From Adiantum capillus-veneris (taxonomy: Eukaryota; Streptophyta; Polypodiopsida; Polypodiales; Pteridaceae), in contig CM043943.1 in assembly GCA_014529385.2 (NCBI GenBank), positions 103,574,355-103,638,354 of the forward strand: DNA of 64,000 nt, given 5' to 3'. This document shows, piece after piece, positions 62,340 to 64,000 of the stretch (within the stretch, counting starts at the first letter, position 1; every line of letters starts with the position of its first letter). The position numbers were made by a program, and so were the translations under genes. Below the pieces are notes generated by a model. It did no database searches. It saw only the letters and a program-made list of their open reading frames with translations, and had not been told where the DNA came from.

Positions 62340-63830
62340 GAAAGGCCCTTTACCTTGAACAAATACTACATAAAACTCAAAAATTTGGGCAAAGAAAAGT
62401 CTCCGGGATGGGATGGATCACGTGTGAGTTTTGTCAAGAGTTCTGGGAAGTTCTAGGCCCATCCTTCTTGCATATGGTCAATAAAGCCTTTACCAAATGT
62501 GTTCTTGAATCAGTGTGAAGAAAGTAATGATTAATCTCATCCCCAAGCAATTAGCATTCTCTTAACTCAAACACTAGAGACCAATCACAATGATGATCAT
62601 GGTGTACAAGGTATTGTCTAAACTCATTGCCGCAAGAATGACCCATGTGTTAGTTGATGCTATATCTCCCCATCAACATGGATTTATTAAAGGTGAATCA
62701 ATATATGATAACATCTTGGCAGCCATGATACGTATGGAATATGTCAAGCTCAAGAAATAGGAATGTATCTTATTGCAATTGGACCTAGAAAAGGTGTATT
62801 ATAAAATAACATGGTCATATGTGAAAAAAACATTATAGCCCTTGGGGTTTAGTCCTCGAGTCTGTCAAGCAGTAAGTACTCTTGGTGAAGGGAGAACATT
62901 AGAATCGCTCAATCCAAGAATAATTGGCTACTTTGATGTCAAAAGGTCCATTGACCAAGGGTGACCCTTAGTGCCGCATGCACCCACCCTCTAATTGCTA
63001 TGTTGGATCAAGCGACAACAAAAGGAGCAATTAAAGGGGTTCAAATCCAGAGAGATAAACAATTTCTTATTAAGATGTTCACTGGTGATTCATTACTTTT
63101 TTGCAAGAGGAAGGGACTAATGTTTGAAAAGCCTTGCAGATTGTCTAGGTGTTTTCCACAACGTCAGGATCTCGATGTAACATAGAAAATCAAGAATTAT
63201 CTCTTTGTCAAAGGAAGATAATTTTGACTCTTCAGGTTGGACTAGAGAGGTTGTTAGGAGATGTAACATCTTCTGACACTTAGGGGCTCCCATCAGGGAA
63301 AAGCCCACTCACAAGACTACCTTTGACTAGGTTTAAGAAAGAATTAAAAGAAAATGAAACGCTGGGAGTTCATCCTAACTACTTTCCACTACAAGGCTAT
63401 AATGATTAACACCTTTTCATCTTGTACATAATCTTCACGTCACCTTTTTGTAATTATCCCAAAAAATTGGAATTTCTTATTGAAGTCAATCAAAGCTCAA
63501 GGTGGATTAGGCATCCTTGACCCTGTCATTCATGATCTGGCATTATGTACAAAATTCTTTTGCACCCTTGCCAATTCAGAAGAGAGCTCGCATGAGGTCT
63601 AAAGGTGGCTTATGGTCTAACCTCAACATAAAAACAAAAATTCTCCTCCCCATCGGTGTTAGGGATCAATCAAGTGGATTTACTGGGAAGTTTGTTGAAA
63701 TTTTTTGTAAAGCCACATATACACTCATGTGGAAGGAAGAGATGAAAAATTGGAAATTGACAATAGTCTCCTTAGGGACCCATAGTGGAGGGTTTGGGCC
63801 TTAATAACCATTGAAGACCATATTAGGTAC
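62340..63830 (+). pseudogene. L1-like LINE ORF2 (RT) remnant
   Basis: Plus-strand RT pieces with many stops. KEKSPGWDG (62390 on). INLIPKQLAF and RPITMMIMVYKVLSKLIAAR (about 62530-62635). SPHQHGFIKGESIYDNILAA (about 62665-62730). LLQLDLEKVYYKITWSYV (about 62770-62825, the palm region with the first catalytic Asp). Then a weaker thumb region, and KIGISY / IKAQGGLGILDPVIHDLALC (about 63460-63545). The order matches plant L1-like ORF2. The endonuclease domain upstream is absent, so it is 5'-truncated, as is usual for LINEs. Confidence 0.78.
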
Positions 63831-64000
63831 TATGGTAAAAATCCCTCATTATGGGAATCTCCAAATTGACTAAATTAATGTAATTTGGGAATTTTCCATT
63901 TAAAGTGGGAAAAATGTTGATATACTTGCTGATGGGGTAGAGTGAAATCTTAAAGAATTGTGGTATTGATAAACACCAAAATTTGAGGATGCACAAAGCA
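63831..64000. other. Window end, nothing recognised
   Basis: AT-rich, possibly the continuation of the LINE remnant. Confidence 0.4.

Overview
The window reads as intergenic chromatin from a large, repeat-rich land-plant genome. Degenerate plant-type Ty1/copia and Ty3 retroelements, L1-like LINE pieces, a hAT transposase with DUF659-like motifs, MITEs and many microsatellites dominate it. Long (AC)n arrays (several above 100 bp) are uncommon in flowering plants, so a fern, lycophyte or gymnosperm is my guess; no taxon-diagnostic gene is present. I find no intact single-copy host gene.

Layout. 1-11.9 kb: mostly noncoding, with long microsatellites, a decayed unidentified ORF (36-543, minus), a foldback element (8331-9012) and three copies of a 34-bp near-palindrome (8721, 9220, 10262). 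11.87-13.96 kb: minus-strand copia remnant (gag to integrase). 14.80-34.41 kb: the main structure, a three-layer retrotransposon nest. The outer element has a 5' LTR (14800-15677), a PBS, a gag-protease reading frame cut twice by later insertions, a DEAD-box helicase fragment, a polypurine tract and a 3' LTR (33470-34405). The first insert is a young 7.5-kb Ty3 element in minus orientation (17451-24941, TSD GTTAC, LTRs about 98-99% identical) that keeps a 885-codon gag-protease ORF but lacks most of pol. The second is a copia element (26980-32097, TSD AAGAA, LTRs about 11% diverged). Removing both inserts with one TSD copy each restores the reading frame of the outer element.

34.4-54 kb: a LINE fragment, a protein-kinase-like pseudogene (36226-37641, minus), a tandem duplication, a degenerate hAT transposase (39743-41830, minus), an unclassified transposase-like remnant (44131-46944), unidentified coding remnants, a satellite of about 75-bp units that each fold back on themselves (49455-50055), a broken histone H3-like gene with a long C-terminal extension (50446-51027), and exon-like pieces resembling the end of an Ulp1 peptidase. 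54.4-64 kb: a MITE, a minus-strand LINE 3' end, a C28 tract with TA/TG repeats, a decayed copia element (58094-62117, with the start of a 3' LTR) and an L1-like RT remnant to the window end.

Nothing here works as an operon or pathway. The biology is layered transposition, capture of host gene fragments by non-autonomous elements, and later decay; the few stops I could compare with a family sequence look like C-to-T changes.
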